A model generated the notes under the pieces. The model made no database searches. It saw nothing but the letters and a program-made list of their open reading frames with translations, and was not told where the DNA came from. Below are positions 62,808-64,000 of a stretch of DNA of 64,000 nucleotides, in pieces. Position numbers and translations under genes: made by a program. This stretch comes from VAZQ01 sp963835165 (GTDB taxonomy: Bacteria; Pseudomonadota; Alphaproteobacteria; Rhizobiales; Xanthobacteraceae): contig CAWIGD010000022.1 of NCBI GenBank assembly GCA_963835165.1, positions 174,676-238,675 on the forward strand. The letters run 5' to 3'. How positions within the stretch are numbered: position 1 is the first letter of the stretch; every line of letters starts with the position of its first letter.

Positions 62808-63024
62808 CGGCCACCTTTCGTTTCAGCTTCGAGTTTTGCCTGAACAAGTCGGTACTCCTCACACCGGCAGCCGCCTGCCCGCGCGAGTATCGAACTCTCG
62901 ACGGAGCCGCGCGGCACGCCGGGCACTTGCGCCAGCGCTGCTCGTCCACGTAGCGCTCAATGACGGCAGAGAGCTCTTCGTGAAGCTTTTTGATCTGATC
63001 TTCCAAGCTCACTACTGTTTTCAT
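62770..63024 (-). pseudogene. Small Cys-containing hypothetical protein, frameshifted
   Basis: The ATG at 63024 opens MKTVVSLEDQIKKLHEELSA and continues VIERYVDEQRWRKCPA, a helical start. After about residue 33 the frame is out of register. Shifting by one base gives QVPGVPRGSVESSILARAGG and then CRCEEYRLVQAKLEAE, a recognisable small protein of rhizobial islands with a CRC motif. The shift lies at about 62925. The tail KRKVADAQVSTGKPVVA may be a second shift back. Function unknown. Confidence 0.5.
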
Positions 63025-63165
63025 GCTGCACCCTAGTCAGTGAGTTCTGTAACCGATACCGAGCCCGTTCCTGTGTTGTTGTCCGCCATCAGCGCTCATT
63101 GGACAGAACGGGCGGATTGAATAAGGGAGAGTTTCTGGCTCATCGTAACGTTCACAGGAGCGAAG

Positions 63166-63540
63166 ATGAGACAGCAAACCCGACCATTGAAGGCAGCGGC
63201 TGAGAAGGTTGTCCAGGACATCCGACGGGCGACGCGCAAGCATTATTCGGCCGAGGAGAAGATCCGGATCGTGCTGGAAGGTCTTCGTGGCGAGGACAGC
63301 ATTGCCGAGCTGTGTCGCCGCGAGGGGATCGCGCAGAACCTGTACTATCGCTGGTCGAAAGACTTCCTGGAGGCTGGCAAGAAGCGCCTGGCTGGCGATA
63401 CGGCTCGGGCCGCCACCTCGGACGAGGTCAACGATCTGCGTCGCGAGGCCATGGCGCTCAAGGAGGTGGTTGCCGATCTGACCCTGGAAAACCGTGTTCT
63501 CAAAAAAAGCGTGACGGGGGATGGGGAGGACGGCGAATGA
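63166..63540 (+). CDS. IS3-family transposase OrfA
   Basis: A 124-residue OrfA with a helix-turn-helix (KHYSAEEKIRIVLEGLRGED SIAELCRREGIAQNLYYRW) followed by a leucine-zipper-like region (LRREAMALKEVVADLTLENRVLKKS). It binds the element ends and multimerises. A CAGGAGCGA site precedes the ATG. A run of seven A residues close to its end is placed to allow a -1 shift into orfB, and the stop overlaps the separate orfB ATG. Confidence 0.9.
   Translation: MRQQTRPLKAAAEKVVQDIRRATRKHYSAEEKIRIVLEGLRGEDSIAELCRREGIAQNLYYRWSKDFLEAGKKRLAGDTARAATSDEVNDLRREAMALKEVVADLTLENRVLKKSVTGDGEDGE
63502..63508 (+). other. Slippery A7 site for OrfAB programmed -1 frameshifting
   Basis: Seven consecutive A at the codons AAA AAA AGC of orfA. 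A -1 slip reads AAG CGT GAC and runs without a stop through GGWGGRR into MRYPAAEKLE, the start of OrfB. This is the classical way IS3-family elements make the OrfAB transposase. Confidence 0.75.
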
Positions 63541-64000
63541 GATATCCGGCCGCAGAGAAGCTGGAGATCATCCAGCTCGTCGAGCAATCCCATCTGCCGG
63601 TTCGGCGGTCGTTGGAGCAGATCGGAATCCCGAGATGCGCCCGTTTTATCGATGGTGCGATCTTTATCAGACTGGAGGGCCAGAGGCGCTGGACGAGTCC
63701 AGCCCTCGGCCTGATCGGGTGTGGAACCGCATCCCCGATGACGTCCGCGCCCGGATCGTCAGGTTGGCCCTCGACGAACCTGAGCTCTCACCCCGTGAAC
63801 TGGCCGTGCGCTTTACCGATGCCGAGCGCTACTTCGTCTCGGAAGCCTCGGTGTATCGCCTGCTCAAGGCCCACGACCTGATCACCAGTCCGGCCTTCAT
63901 CGTGATGAAGGCTGCCGACGAGTTCAAGGACAAGACGACGGCGCCGAACCAGCTTTGGCAGACCGACTTCACTTATCTGAAGGTGACTGGCTGGGGTTGG
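63537..64000 (+). pseudogene. IS3-family transposase OrfB, frameshifted and cut by the window edge
   Basis: OrfB starts MRYPAAEKLEIIQLVEQSHL (ATG at 63537 overlapping the orfA stop). At IPRCAR, about 63630, the frame breaks. A one-base shift restores FYRWCDLYQTGGPEALDESS, then PRELAVRFTDAERYFVSEAS and LLKAHDLITSPAFIVMKAAD, and leads to NQLWQTDFTYLKVTGWGW, which contains the first catalytic Asp of the DDE triad. The remainder lies beyond the window. Confidence 0.8.

Larger units (their letters stand above)
63166..64000 (+). mobile_element. IS3-family insertion sequence, right end outside the window
   Basis: The orfA plus orfB arrangement with the A7 site and an ATGA overlap defines an IS3-family element. 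The left inverted repeat lies somewhere in 63025-63165 but cannot be fixed without the right end. The frameshift in orfB suggests this copy is inactive unless the shift is an error. Confidence 0.85.

Noticed and set aside
1..64000. CRISPR array search by eye
   Set aside because: No regularly spaced direct repeats of 24-40 bases were seen; the only tandem repeats are within the coiled-coil gene and at 59271-59323.

Overview
The window comes from a GC-rich alphaproteobacterium, most likely of the Bradyrhizobium/Rhodopseudomonas/Xanthobacteraceae part of the Hyphomicrobiales. The supporting genes are a Bradyrhizobium-type cyclic beta-(1,3)/(1,6)-glucan locus (ndvB/ndvC-like), a BA14K protein, two IalB-family proteins, phosphatidylcholine synthase, an HspQ homologue and a malyl-CoA lyase. 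No plasmid or phage backbone is visible over the first 57 kb, which reads as ordinary chromosome. All names are from reading the sequence; no database search was run.

Layout. 1-7564: an XRE regulator and a six-gene Hyf-like membrane complex (hyfB,C,E,F,G,I) whose large subunit has lost the Ni-Fe cysteine motifs. 7564-8730: a tRNA-guanine transglycosylase with several substituted catalytic and zinc positions. 8962-17465: two molybdenum hydroxylase pairs (2Fe-2S small plus large Mo subunit) followed by two tandem secreted LVIVD-type propeller proteins, all on one strand; the second large subunit has Gln at the usual catalytic Glu. 17.5-21.9 kb: BA14K protein, DUF900 lipoprotein hydrolase, coiled-coil repeat protein, tRNA-Lys, M20 amidohydrolase. 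21.9-27.4 kb: glucan locus. 27.6-31.9 kb: glmU, glmS and a DUF502 protein. 31.9-39.3 kb: recG, sdhE, mfd and two HupE-like genes. 39.4-52.5 kb: DsbA-like protein, degenerate GGDEF protein, oligopeptide-type binding protein, two ialB paralogues, hspQ, mcl, AEC transporter, ubiH-like, pcs, terC, qor and a small cytochrome c. 52.6-57.3 kb: biotin genes bioD/bioF diverging from bioA, then rimO.

At 57474 a tRNA-Ser(UGA) gene begins but its homology stops exactly after the anticodon loop. From there to the end the character changes. Small genes mostly lie on the minus strand, nearly every one carries a single-base frameshift, and there are short repeats, a truncated DNA ligase, a DUF5681/terminase-small-like pseudogene and, at the right edge, an IS3-family element with a -1 slippery site and its own frameshift. 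This looks like a decaying genomic island inserted at or near tRNA-Ser.

Three further single-base frameshifts fall in the core (hyfB near its start, hyfI near its end, bioF in the middle). They may be real inactivations or assembly errors, and resequencing would separate the two. I did not find a clearly new defence or mobile system. The least explained items are the Ni-less Hyf complex, the altered Tgt, and the Mo-hydroxylase/LVIVD cluster.
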